From assembly GCF_001039355.2 (NCBI RefSeq), contig NW_019775874.1, positions 151,422 through 183,217 on the forward strand: a DNA stretch of 31,796 nucleotides, in the 5' to 3' direction. Origin of the DNA: Lingula anatina (lineage: Eukaryota; Brachiopoda; Lingulata; Lingulida; Lingulidae). The position numbers and the translations under genes were made by a program. This document shows positions 1 through 10,450 of the stretch, piece after piece. The notes under the pieces are model-generated. The model was not told the origin of the DNA, ran no database searches, and saw only the letters and a program-made list of their open reading frames with translations. Position 1 is the first letter of the stretch, and each line of letters starts with the position of its first letter.

Positions 1-769
1 GGGGGGGGGGGCTTACAATTATTAAGCGCTGTACAGGTATGCACTTTGCTCCCTAAATACTTAATGGGCTTTGATTTTCATGTTTTTCTTATTTTAGATG
101 TGCATTGCTTTTCAAATAAATTGATCTGATCATTGCTAAATTATGTTTATATATGTTGTTTTACAAGAAAATAAGCGTTCAAATATAACGGGAGATGTAG
201 GGATTCATTTCAGAGGCGAGGGTGGGGTGAAATGATTAAATGAGTAAATACCAAAACTAATATACTTTGAATAGCTGAGACATTGTTCAAAGTCTGAATA
301 ACTGAATATGGAAAAATAAAATCGAAAATCAATGCCAGGCTTATAGGCGGGGTTCATGCTAAAAATTAAGGTAGCGGCTTGAACATCTTACTAAGTACCG
401 ACTTACCTTGACAAGGGATTATTCTATAATGCTCATCTTTCTCTCTTTGGCCGCTTAGAGAACAAATTTTTAAAGGGTTTTTCACTTCCAGCATTATATT
501 TTAGCTCTACTTACCAATTACCCTAGAGGAAACTACATGTACCCTTCACAAAGTCCGACAAGCTCGGGTTTAGTTAGTTAATCGGCCGTGACGAGCGCGG
601 GGACTCCGTTTAAGTGACTTTCTTACGTAATAACCAGGCTATTAAATTGTCAAACATACAGGCTTCAACAGGTCCAGAAGGCAAAATGTTGAATTTTGGT
701 GTTTCAGGCGTTTTGGTCTACTTGCGGTGCAGCTATATAACTTATAAGCAGATATAGGTCTCAAAGACA
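1..769. other. Non-coding flank, no gene seen
   Basis: The window opens with an 11-base G run. The rest is AT-rich sequence with no plausible exon on either strand and no repeat I could match elsewhere in the window. Confidence 0.6.
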
Positions 770-802
770 GCATTCAAATTCACCCATCGTACAAGCTGGG
801 TC

Positions 803-965
803 GGTCCATCTTACTCCCTTTTGGGAAGTCTTGCTTAAGTGCAATCAGTGGAATGAGCTTAATTGCCTGACACACCTCCTCGAGCTGCTAGGGGGTAATT
901 AACCATGGTGCGCTGATTTAGCTGATTCCACTTAAACAAGAATCCCCTGCAGAGTAAGTTGGACC
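803..965. mobile_element. Foldback element family B, copy 1
   Basis: The outer arms are inverted repeats of about 45 bp. The left arm begins GGTCCATCTTACTC at 803 and passes through CTTGCTTAAGTG and AATCAG. The right arm read in reverse begins GGTCCAACTTACTC and passes through CTTGTTTAAGTG and AATCAG. The centre carries the shared core GGGGTAATTAAC at 892-903. Its small size, inverted arms, lack of coding capacity and multiple copies fit a non-autonomous DNA transposon. Confidence 0.7.
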
Positions 966-1279
966 TATACCAGCTATAAAGACTTGTAAATTAGAATGTG
1001 CCTTATGTCATTTATCTAACCTTCTTCTGACTTCTTGCAGATGACAAATTATTGCCAAAAGTTCCATAAGATCCAGACCTGAGCGTAATTATGCTGGTTT
1101 TAACAACTTAACCAGTTTTGAAAAATAATGTTCTGAATATGACACAATTTTGGCATAACGTATGCCAATCAGTTTCAAAAAATTATTTAAAAATTAGTCC
1201 CCCCCCATTTTTAACTCAAGATATAAATGTCAAACATAACAACAAGAACATAGTATAACAACAAGAATATAAAATACAA

Positions 1280-1285
1280 TTTATT
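1280..1285 (-). promoter_or_regulatory. Candidate distal polyadenylation hexamer
   Basis: TTTATT on the plus strand reads AATAAA on the minus strand. It is a candidate cleavage signal for the sarcospan-like transcript, but it is far from the stop codon and such hexamers arise by chance in AT-rich DNA. Confidence 0.2.
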
Positions 1286-1764
1286 GATATTATCAAAGAG
1301 ATTAAAAATCCATCCTTGGTAAGAAGGTACATTGTATCATACATATACATGGATATGTAATTATAGACAGTGACAGCGCAAATCCCAAGAGGCCCTCATT
1401 CTTATACCATAATAACAATATTATAACAAATACACAGTTTTCAACCAAAGTTGGTATACAGAATACACTCCAGGTACAAATACTCATACATGTATATTCT
1501 GTTTAGCAATCAGTTCCACATTGTGGGAACATTCCAACAGTGCACTTTTAGTACAGTATATATGCTTATCATAAGACTCTTTTCACATCTTACAGTACTC
1601 TTTTCTGTTTCACACCATTTCAAGACATTGGCAATTTAATAGGCAGCTGGCTATTACAAAAAAAAAAATTATCTCCGCAGAGCCCCCACACTCAACACAA
1701 CTAGTAGTTACCCAGATTAATTGGATTGGGTCGTAACAGGAAGTTGGAACTTGTGAAAAGGAGT

Positions 1765-1769
<5 letters not shown>

Positions 1770-1813
<44 letters not shown>

Positions 1814-1824
1814 CCCCCCCCCCC
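1770..1824. repeat. CT microsatellite followed by poly-C
   Basis: About 21 CT units (1770-1812) run into twelve C. The pure polypyrimidine strand could form triplex DNA. Confidence 0.9.
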
Positions 1825-3783
1825 TTACATTTAAGAACCAGTCAAATGGTAGGGAACAGAAAAGCACACTGCACCAAGTTTAAGGTGCCTTGGAGGTTAT
1901 ATCTACCAGTACAAGTATACTTGTAAGTTGTAGGACCCACTAAACTGAGTCCTGGGTTACAGCAACAGGAAAATGGTGATATGAAATACTACAGTCAATC
2001 AGACAGGTGTACACTTCCAGTAGTCACCAATATCTAATATGTTCAGATTTTTCTCACTATTGACCCTGTAAGCAGCAGTAAATTCCCTTAATAGTTACAC
2101 TGAAAAAAAAAAACTGTACTACTTGTAGATCATTTTACAATTATAACAATTATCAGAATATTTAGGATTCATTCAGTACCCACAAAACTGCCACATTCAG
2201 CCACTGTTAAACATTTTGATTAAAAAAACTATGAACTAAATTTAGATGTGTAAAACAACTTAACAGTTGGTTCACCTTGTCATCAAAACTGTGAGACTAG
2301 GGAAAACTAGGAACTCAAAGATAAGGTTTTCTTTTCAATATGCTTTTCATAGAAAAGAGCAATACAGATCACATACAATGTGGCCTCTCTTAGGACACAA
2401 AAGAAATAAAGGATACCCTTAATGCAGTTTTTATCTTCCTTTTTAACACCAAAATCTATAACAATATTACATCTATTTTTTACATTTAAAAAACTTTAAA
2501 ATAACCATGAAAAGAACAAAAATTAACTTTTAGTAAAAAAATCTTGTTAACATTTAATTATTCATTATGTCCCATAAGAAGCCTATTAAATAACCACAGG
2601 GAGATGAATGGTCACATATTCATTGATAATAGACACACAAGAAGTATTCAGTGAGGATCATTTAATGGAAGAAATAAAATATGCCTACTGAGCAAAATGA
2701 ACTGGTGCAGACATTGCGTAAGTGTACACTCACTGAGGAAAGAGCCACAAGAGTTGGGGTGGGGGGAGGCTTAAAACATAATAAACCAAAACTTGTATGG
2801 TGACAGCAGCTGCAGTTGGTGAAAGACAGTTTGAAAGTTAGAGAAGTACTTAACCATGTGTTTAACTTCTTGGTAGATAACATCCGCTTTTAACAACAAT
2901 CACAGCACAGCACAATTTGCTTATTTTTTTGAAATCATTATCAACTGTTGAGAAATATTTGCATTTTTATAAACATCCGAAAATTAACATGTGCAATTCT
3001 AAATGGCAAGGAAATCTTTTGAAAAAACCCCGTTACGCACAGTTACTAATCTAATCCCCAAACATGGAAAAAATGAGATCTGAACATTAGAAACATTTAG
3101 GTTGTTATTGTCCAGACATAATAGAAGACTAGTAGACAAAAATGGTTATATTAAGAATAATAAATAAATAAATTTCACGCTTCAACTGCAATACCCTGTA
3201 GAAGTTTACAGCATGCTTCATTTGGGTGGTACATGTACCTACAAGAATACGAGTAGATGTTTAAGTGAATGCCATATCACATTAAATTTTATCTCTCCAA
3301 TGAATTCCTAAAAACTGAGAACAAACATCAACAAAGTATAAAACCCAGATATGAGTCTAATAATATTATGTAAACAACTGTAAACTTTTAGCAGTCACAT
3401 ATGTCAAAATACCACAAAATTTAAATAAACACACTATACGTCATCACACCAAATGGATTAACAGGGACTTGAAGTTCTATCTATTGATCAAGTACAGGTG
3501 ATGTGGTAACTGCAGGATAAATGTTTACAAATAAAAAATCTAACGGGTAGTTTTACAGATAAAATACAAGTCATGTCACACATCTTAGTAACATCATGCA
3601 TGATGTAATGCAATCAATATATTTACTTTGGTTCTTCTGTCTTCCCATCATATTTCTCTTAAATACCAGTAGACAGCAAAGATTGCAAATGTTCACACAG
3701 TGATTTGGAAGAGCAGAAAAAAAAATTATTCATCCAAGACCTGTGCCAAGACTCCAACTTTTTCAAGCTTTTTTTTCCTGTAA

Positions 3784-4337
3784 TACCCCGTTCACACTAC
3801 GCTCAGTTATCCGGATAAATTGCGAATTAGGTCACAATTCGAATAAATGCAGTAGTGTGAACGCAAGAGGATTTTTGTAATGCGCATTTTCAAAATCCTG
3901 CAAGCGAGGTGGATTTCTAAGCGCGATCCGGATAACTTACCGGAATCGACACCTGTACAGACCTAACTGCGCATGTGTGCAGATAAGTGCGGGTATCTAT
4001 GAACGCTTGTTTATTACTTTAGCGATTGCACCAAACGTATTTGGAGGTCACCATTCACTACAACATGAGGAAACAAACTTATTTTGCCATCTTATGCTTC
4101 CCAAGAATGCTGGAATGTCTTTTTGAGATACATTCGCCGTCAGACTTTTTTGTTGGTATTTTGAGTTTTTCTGTGCGGCGCATGCGCGAGTGTTCAAAAC
4201 AGGAAGTTAAACCTGAAATTTTCAACGTGGGATTCGGATTTGCTTCGCGAGTGTGAACGCAATGCCGGATTGGATTCCTCACGAAAAATCCGAATTACAG
4301 AAATGCGCATTTTTGCAACTGTAGTGTGAATGGGGTA
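3784..4337. mobile_element. Harbinger-like MITE, 554 bp, with TAA target duplications
   Basis: The left end reads TACCCCGTTCACACTAC and the right end, reversed, TACCCCATTCACACTAC, a 17-bp terminal inverted repeat with one mismatch. It is flanked by TAA at 3781-3783 and TAA at 4338-4340. A 3-bp TWA target duplication is the hallmark of PIF/Harbinger transposons. Subterminal motifs recur inside: GTGTGAACGCAA near both ends, ATGCGCATTTT, and AATCCGAAT-like stretches. The interior has only chance open frames and no recognisable transposase, so it is non-autonomous. It lies in the downstream flank of the sarcospan-like gene. Confidence 0.82.
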
Positions 4338-4990
4338 TAAAATAGGTATTAAACCAAAAGGATTTACCATCTGAAGTGGAAAAAGACCCATTATGCAAAA
4401 CCGCACATGTTAATGTTACTGCTAAAAATAAACAACAACTAGAGGTGATAACTATATCCACAAACACTATATGCTAAAAAAAAAAACAAAAAAAAAAAAA
4501 ACTTGAACTGTCCAAAAACAATATTTTTTGTATTATACTGACAATACAGGGCCTAACTGTGTGAGAAATACAACTGATACAATGTCCTTGGAAGCCCCTG
4601 AATTTCATTTTTTCTTTTCACTTCAGCACACATGGTTCCACACATGTGCACAAGGTTAATTGATAAATTAACTTGTCTTATACTCATTCAAAGGAATGTT
4701 AAAGGAATACAAGTATTTTTCCTCTTTGGGTGCAGGAGGAGGGGGGGGCTATCTGAAGTAGGATTAAAAATATGCAAACACCATTCTTGCATCTATACAA
4801 TGGTTTCTGACTAAACAATGGTCCATAATTATTGAAGCAAGCACCTATTGATTTAGTCAATAAAGAGGTATGTGTAGTTCTGAGTATTGTAATTTGGTAT
4901 AAAACTGAATAACAATGCCATGTTCAATCACCAACATATACAAAATATTTCAAGACCTTCTGAATATTATAAAGTATATGTGAGCTTCAA

Positions 4991-5065
4991 TGTGTCACAC
5001 ACTATATATATAAATATATGTGCAAAGNAGTGTGTCACACACTATATATATATATATGTGCAAAG
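4991..5065. repeat. Short contig-end overlap around the N at 5028
   Basis: TGTGTCACACACTATATATA at 4991 and again at 5031 begin 37- and 35-base segments that both end ATATGTGCAAAG, separated by the N and two bases. The only difference is in the TA run. This repeats the pattern at 24555. Confidence 0.65.
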
Positions 5066-5372
5066 TTCAAGGCAGTTTTCCTTTTTTTCTCCACCAGGTA
5101 AAGGTAACATTCCAATATGAAATCCAGACAAATTTCAAACTTACGCTAAGCCAGTACATTGGAAAATAAATGTAGAAAATTATTTTAAGGCAAAGGCTTA
5201 TGTGTTGTTAGCAAATTAATATTTTGTAGTTCTTTGAAAAATTTTCACTATATACATACAGAAATCATACATTGTTAGCAGTCCAGGAAGCAATAAATAA
5301 GAGAGGTTCTTGGTCAAATGAATAATTTTTTTACCGGATAACATATTCACCAGTAGTTAATTAGAAGTGAAT

Positions 5373-5528
5373 TTAGAACAGGGAACTAACAGATCCATGG
5401 ATCAAATATGGCGACCCACTATTTAGCTTGCTGCTTTTAGAATTCCTGATTAGACACTGAAGAGATTCCCTGCTGGGATTACACAACAAGCATACAAGTG
5501 GGCAGATCTGTTAGTCGGCTGTTCTGAA
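5373..5528. mobile_element. Foldback element family C, copy 1
   Basis: The left arm contains AGAACAGGGAACTAACAGAT and ATCAAATATGGCGACCCACT. The right arm contains CAAGTGGGCAGATCTGTTAG and GGCTGTTCT. Outer arms pair imperfectly as an inverted repeat; the inner part between them includes a segment resembling GATTAGACACTGAAGAGATTC of the other copies. It ends about 145 bp downstream of the stop codon of the sarcospan-like gene, so it may be transcribed in its 3' UTR. Confidence 0.65.
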
Positions 5529-5673
5529 AGCGTTCTCTGACAACATGAAACTCTAATTCTGCCAATATCAAGGACAATGTTTCACAAGTCCAAATCTTTG
5601 AGTGCCGTATTCAAATAAAGCACATATCGCTAACAGAATAATGGAGCATTTTTTGCTTGAGGTTCGGAGAGGT

Positions 5674-6285
5674 TTAATGAATCACAACTTCGTCATCTGC
5701 AGATCTTTCATTCTTGGCTAACAGAGCAGTTTGCTGGTCAGCCTGGTCAGATTTATACGTATCTGAAGGATGCTGACCATTTGCGATGCATTTCCGTTTT
5801 TGTTCCTCTTCCTCCTCGTCTTTCTGCTGTCTCGCTAGGAGGCGCTTCTGTGATAACTTTCTGTCGAAAGAGGGCGTGTCTACTGGAGTGGAATACGCAG
5901 GCCTATTCGTCGTTTCCATCCAAGGGTGATGTGAATTTGCACTGTAGGAATAAAAGCGAAGTCCTGATGGGTAATTCTGGTAGCGAGACTGCCAGAGAAG
6001 CACAACAAGCCATATTGAAACCCCACAGCCAATGGCGTTGAGAGCACACTGTAATATGAGATTATCTTTTATACTGGTGAAAGTCTCAGGACGACAGTCA
6101 AGAAGGTGAGGGTAAGCATACACCCTCACCATCCCGTTGTCATCACCCAGATGACAGTAACATACTTCATTAGTTCTTACGCAGTCTCCCGTGTACTGTG
6201 CGATACGGCGACCATGGATACCCGGGAATATACTGGCTACGATGCACACAAATACACTAATGGCGGACAGGGTAAAAACCACTGC
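5674..6285 (-). CDS. SSPN: Sarcospan-like protein, terminal coding exon (203 codons plus stop)
   Basis: Sarcospan is a four-pass membrane protein of the dystrophin-glycoprotein complex in the plasma membrane. This exon encodes its second half. The minus strand shows a pyrimidine-rich tract and CAG acceptor ending at 6286, so the exon opens in phase 0 with AVVFTLSAISVF; the open frame above it is intron read-through. Exon residues 1-21 form a membrane segment. Residues 22-75 form an extracellular loop with cysteines at 35, 42, 44 and 64. The resulting C-x6-C-x-C-x19-C spacing, and a VY...DC motif before the last cysteine, match vertebrate sarcospan as I recall it. Residues 76-98 are the last membrane segment, followed by LLWQSRYQ, comparable to the MWKHRYQ of the human protein. 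The tail of about 100 residues is much longer than in human, and contains an acidic/basic stretch (DEEEEEQKRK) and ends VVIH. It joins the exon at 9728-9820. A distant tetraspan relative is the alternative; cysteine spacing makes sarcospan more likely. Confidence 0.85.
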   Translation of the reverse strand, partial: AVVFTLSAISVFVCIVASIFPGIHGRRIAQYTGDCVRTNEVCYCHLGDDNGMVRVYAYPHLLDCRPETFTSIKDNLILQCALNAIGCGVSIWLVVLLWQSRYQNYPSGLRFYSYSANSHHPWMETTNRPAYSTPVDTPSFDRKLSQKRLLARQQKDEEEEEQKRKCIANGQHPSDTYKSDQADQQTALLAKNERSADDEVVIH

Positions 6286-7130
6286 CTGGAAAAACAAAAA
6301 GAAAATTATGTACAAAAAAGAGCTTCTGTCATTTTTTGCAATTATAATATGCATAGATAGATACACCTTTATGATACATCATATAAACATACATCTTTTA
6401 CTACTTTAAATCATCTGAAAAAAAAAAGATTTTGACCTATTTTCAAACAAACAAAAAGAAATTATAAATTAACCAGACGAAATATAATAAATTTTTTTAA
6501 AAATTTAAAACAAGCAAATGTACTGTGTTAGTTGAGGATATCTGAACTTCAGTCACAGAATGTGTTAGTTGTTCTCTTAGTTCAATCTGTTGAACACAAT
6601 TTCTGAATACGAGCTGGGGTTTTGATAAATACACCATGCTGAGACAGACAGAGGCACTTCTCTAATTTCACGTTTTGACCAAGTGCAAAGCTTTGAAACT
6701 GAATACACTGTAATCTTAAACCTAAAATATATATATCTATCTAACATGTTAAGACTGCTTATGCATAACATAAAGAACTATGAAAATGGGCTTCACAAAG
6801 GAACTTCAGCCAAAAAAATTTCTAACAGAAACTTAAATATGAAAAAAAGGGTGGTTTGACAAAGAATTAATCAGATATTTAATGTGTATCGAATCATTTG
6901 AACCCTTACAAGTAAATTTTAAGATTGTGCATCTTGCCACTATTTGTTTTTATTGTAAAATTCAACTTTTTAAGTTGCAAATAAATACATATTATTATTA
7001 TTATTATAGATGTGAGAGTACCTGCAGCTCACAGAAGCACACCGCAGGAGAGCAGTCTGTCTCTGAAACCTTCAAATGAGCTAGAAACCAACAGTGGGAA
7101 TAATGTAAACTATCCGTAAATTTGTAGCCT

Positions 7131-7190
7131 GTGTGTATGTGTGTGTGTGTGAGTGTGTGTGTGTGTGGGGGGGGGGGGGGATGGGGGGGA
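7131..7190. repeat. TG microsatellite followed by poly-G
   Basis: TG units with a few interruptions lead into a 14-G run (7167-7180), then ATGGGGGGGA. The G-rich end could form a quadruplex. Confidence 0.85.
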
Positions 7191-7368
7191 TGAATATCCT
7201 TCTGTGCCCATTTTTTATATGCTAGATTTACCAATTACATCTTTAAGGCTGACCTTGCACATCTTTTATGAAAGACAAAAAAAGGAACTCACTACAGTGG
7301 TCCCTGTGTTTACAGAATATTACATGCAGCTCCATTTAGACCACACAGAACTTTGGGTGCATTCAGAC

Positions 7369-7393
7369 AAGGTCAGACTTAGACCGAAAACCA
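7369..7393 (+). repeat. Short dispersed repeat family F, copy 1
   Basis: AAGG.CAGACTTAGACCGAAAACCA here resembles the reverse complement of 17483-17507 (AAGGCACACTTCAGACCGAAAACCA). Boundaries of the full element are not clear; CATTCAGACA nearby resembles the ends of inverted-repeat elements. Confidence 0.35.
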
Positions 7394-8307
7394 TTCTTTG
7401 TCAAGTTTAAAATTAGGTCTTTTTTCACATGGAATGGTATACATAACTGGACTGGAATGGATCAGTTGGAGAGATAGACAACTGAATACACAAGTGCATG
7501 GTGTCATTCTTCAATTGTAATTTAGGTATTTAGTCTTCATCCATTAATCATACTTCCTGTGGTGACCACATCTTAAACAAATGGCTGACTGAGAAAGGTC
7601 AAAGTTAAACCAAGCTGGTTCAATCTCATTTAACTCGGAGCATGACCCAATACTGGATCGGGACTATGTCTGGGTCTAAACTCACCCACTTAGTGCAATG
7701 TGGAGGGCAAATGTGTTCCCGTTATCACAATGTTAGCTCTATATTATCTTCACCCCTCTATCTCCTAGAGAGGCATCTCAATGACTTTGGGGGCTCACGC
7801 AATGTTAGACAATTTTGGCATTGATGTATTGTAACCCAATTTTTCTGCTCCTCGAATTCCTCCTTTTTATTATTATCTATTACCGTGGTAAATGCCAACC
7901 AATAGCAACTGCACTGTTTCATATGTTAAAATGCACTGGAGAAACGGTTGGTTGCACAGTCAATTGGGCCTTTTTTTTCTTCTTTTATTTTTTACAGCAA
8001 GCTTGTTTGCAACAAAATGTCAAATGTTATAAAACTGTATCGTATTGATTTTTTTCTAAATGGAATAATTTTTTTAGGGGAAGGGGAAGAATAAGCAGGA
8101 TCTTGAAATGTGTTTTTGTCAATGGTCAGATCTCATCCAAAGGTTTACAATTTATTTTAAATATGTACTGTACGTATGCCTTGGAGTTTTTGAGCTTTAA
8201 TATGACATTTAAGTCAAATAATTCAAGAAAAGGGTGATTACTTCAGCCATGAAATAAACTCTTGTCAGTGAATTGGGTTACTTTACATTGATGCCAGATA
8301 TATTCAT

Positions 8308-8567
8308 TAGAATTAGAAACACAGCTCCAAAATTCTTCTCATTACTTCATTCTCATGTTTTAATGACATTTTTGCAATTTTCCTTGGCAGTAAACAATTC
8401 TTTAAAACTGTCAGGAAACATGGATTCACTGTAGTTATCACATCTTTTAATCCTGAAATGACTGAACATCTGAAAATATCATCAAAATTTGTGAGGAACT
8501 TTCTGAGATGTCCACTAGCTAACAAACACACATAGGTTGAAGAAACCATCATCTTTATTGGTAGCAC
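8308..8567. other. Unassigned segment open on both strands
   Basis: The plus strand is open for about 76 codons to a TAG near 8535 (including VVITSFNPEMTEHLKISSKF) and the minus strand for 84 codons (8313-8567). It lies inside the sarcospan-like intron. No family is recognised; a decayed transposon or processed gene fragment is possible. Confidence 0.2.
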
Positions 8568-9187
8568 TCATAAGCAAAGAAAAACAATATCTCTGCCAAG
8601 AAGAATAGACAACAGTCTTCCTTTAAATCATTGTAAGTCCTCTCATTGGCATTTTATGAGATATTCAATTATGAGAACCGTTAGCATAAAAGGGCATCAC
8701 TGTGTGCAACTAAGCTACCTGTAGTGCTGCAATTAAATGTATACTGGGACCACTGAAACCAACTAATACCCAAGATTACCCAAAGAATCTCAGTTCTTTC
8801 AGCAATAAGCACGTTCTACCACATGTGGAGAATTGCACAGTTTTCCACTTCAAATGATAAGTGTAGCAAAATGTAGTGGTAGGAGCTACATGCTTCAAAC
8901 TAATAGGTTATGTAAATACTCCACTGTTAAAACACACGACTGAAGTGTTCGCTGAAATTGGAGCATGTTTTTTTGGTGTTAACAGTAGTAATATCTAATG
9001 TGTGAACATATGCGCCAAGAATATGGTCTCTGATGACTACTGAAACTTTGCAGATGACGAACTTGGGTTTACACACATTCTAAGACTGGGTTCCCATACC
9101 TAGATCTATCTAATAGGATCAGTCCATCTCCAGGAGGTTTCTTGCAAAATTGCTTTCAGCTTAAGCAGCTTATTCCCAGACCCTTTC

Positions 9188-9399
9188 GTACTAACTTTAG
9201 ATTGATCTATCTCCTAGGGGATCCTTGCTAAATTGCAATCAAATTAAGAGGCTTAGATGTCTGACATGGCTACCAAAGCTGCTAGACAATAGTTAATTAC
9301 CCCTATCAGCTTCAGTGGACGTGACAGACATCTTAACTGCTTAAGCTGATAGCAATTTAGCGAGAACCTCCTAGGGATAAATCGATCAAAAGTTAGTAC
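9188..9399. mobile_element. Foldback element family B, copy 2, in the sarcospan-like intron
   Basis: This has the best preserved arms of the family. The left arm starts GTACTAACTTTAGAT and the right arm in reverse starts GTACTAACTTTTGAT; similarity continues for about 70 bp through CTAAATTGC and GATGTCTG. The core GTTAATTACCCC lies at 9292-9303 in the orientation opposite to copy 1. An additional arm-like segment with GGAGGTTTCTTGC and CAGCTTAAGCAG sits at about 9107-9160, suggesting a partial second insertion or an arm duplication. Confidence 0.75.
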
Positions 9400-9727
9400 A
9401 GAATTTCTAACCTTCTAACAAATACTTGCAAAACTTTTTGTTTGGCTGTTTGCATTTCCTATTAAATTTTATCCGAATGTCGATGCATTGTTGTTTTTCC
9501 ACATAAATTTTTATTGTCAAGCTTTTCTTGAAAACTAATCATTAATGAATTTCATCTAATATGATAATTCTGTTTATTTTCACTCATGAGTTGATGGTTG
9601 CAAATTCCCCCCAAGTTTCAAGTTATTGTGAACAGTACTGATACAAGTGGACACGTGAAAATTATCCATGAGTGTGCGTATAAATGTGTGTGTGTGTGCA
9701 TACATGCGTGTCAACTTTTATACTCAC

Positions 9728-9820
9728 CTTTATCACAAATAGCTTACAGCTGCCGCTATAATAATATCTGTTTTCAGCCACACAGAAGAAGATGGCGCCA
9801 AATACCCCTGCCAAGAAAAG
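9728..9820 (-). CDS. SSPN: Sarcospan-like protein, penultimate exon (31 codons)
   Basis: This 93-bp exon starts after a good acceptor (pyrimidine-rich, ending TTCCAG at 9821) and ends at AAAG followed by the strong donor GTGAGTA at 9727. Both boundaries are phase 0, matching the phase-0 start of the terminal exon. It encodes LFLAGVFGAIFFCV, the end of a membrane segment, and then AENRYYYSGSCKLFVIK, a short loop. In human sarcospan the corresponding stretch also runs from a hydrophobic segment ending in a cysteine and valine, through a polar loop with one cysteine, to a basic residue just before membrane segment 3, so the join is collinear. The exon boundary is well supported; the preceding exon, which should carry the N-terminus and first membrane segment, was not found. 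Confidence 0.78.
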
Positions 9821-10283
9821 CTGGAAGCACAAAAGAAATGAAATTATATGACAATTTTTTTTCATCAAAATGTTTGTTATTTACCAAAAATAGATATTTA
9901 ACACACTGTCAACAACATTATTTTTGTGTTTTGGTTTTGGCAAGTGCATTCCTTCCCACTTTCAAACACTTTGTAGAATATAACACCACTTATCTTGGAC
10001 GAAACATCTGGAAAGCAAGGCAATGAGTGTTTACAATGGAAGCAGGTGAAAATGGAAAGTGATTATAATGCTTATGACATTGCATCACTCTACAGACTTT
10101 GTATTATCTTCAAAAAATTATTAAAAGAATATAAAACATACTAGTAAATATTTAGAAACCCCTTTTGCTGGGTCTACTAAGGTGTCGCCAAGGACTTAAT
10201 ATCGCAATTTTTTTTTCATGATATAACTGAAATATCATGAATGAACCCGTTTTCAGATAAAAACATTCTACTAGTTGAATCAA

Positions 10284-10450
10284 TCCAACTGAGCTACAAG
10301 AGATTCTCGCTGAAGTGCATTCATTATAATCAGCTTACAGAGCCAAGCGCGCACAATAGTTAATTACCCCCTTGGTGGTCGAGGAGGCACATCAGACAAT
10401 TAAGCTGATTACAATGACTGCACTTATGCAAGAATCCCTGTAGAGTTGGA
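10284..10450. mobile_element. Foldback element family B, copy 3
   Basis: The arms begin TCCAACTGAGCTACA on the left and, reversed, TCCAACTCTACAGGG on the right, and continue through AAGTGCA and TAATCAGCTTA. The core GTTAATTACCCC is at 10359-10370, flanked by ACAATA as in copy 2. There is no coding capacity. Confidence 0.72.

Larger units (their letters stand above)
1280..5673 (-). other. Downstream flank / possible long 3' UTR of the sarcospan-like gene
   Basis: No gene is visible for 4.4 kb past the stop codon. Read on the minus strand the region is AT-rich and non-coding. A canonical AATAAA hexamer lies at 1285-1280 on the minus strand; another at about 4016-4011 falls inside the Harbinger-like element. 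Whether the transcript reaches either cannot be told from sequence, so the lower limit given here is only the distal hexamer. The region includes a CT tract, a 554-bp MITE, a contig join at 5028 and a foldback element. Confidence 0.3.
6286..9727 (-). other. Intron of the sarcospan-like gene
   Basis: A 3442-nt GT-AG intron separates the two exons, with donor GTGAGT on the minus strand at 9727 and acceptor CAG ending at 6286. It holds a TG/G-rich microsatellite near 7130-7195, an ATT run near 6991-7006, a dispersed repeat at 7369-7393, an unassigned open stretch at about 8308-8567, and a foldback element at 9188-9399. Nothing else in it looks coding. Confidence 0.75.

Noticed and set aside
6286-6366. 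N-terminal extension of the sarcospan-like frame starting at a Met at 6366
   Set aside because: The extra 27 residues end in a run of Phe/Leu made by the pyrimidine tract of a splice acceptor, and the homology to sarcospan begins exactly after CAG at 6286. The exon at 9728-9820 supplies the correct preceding residues.
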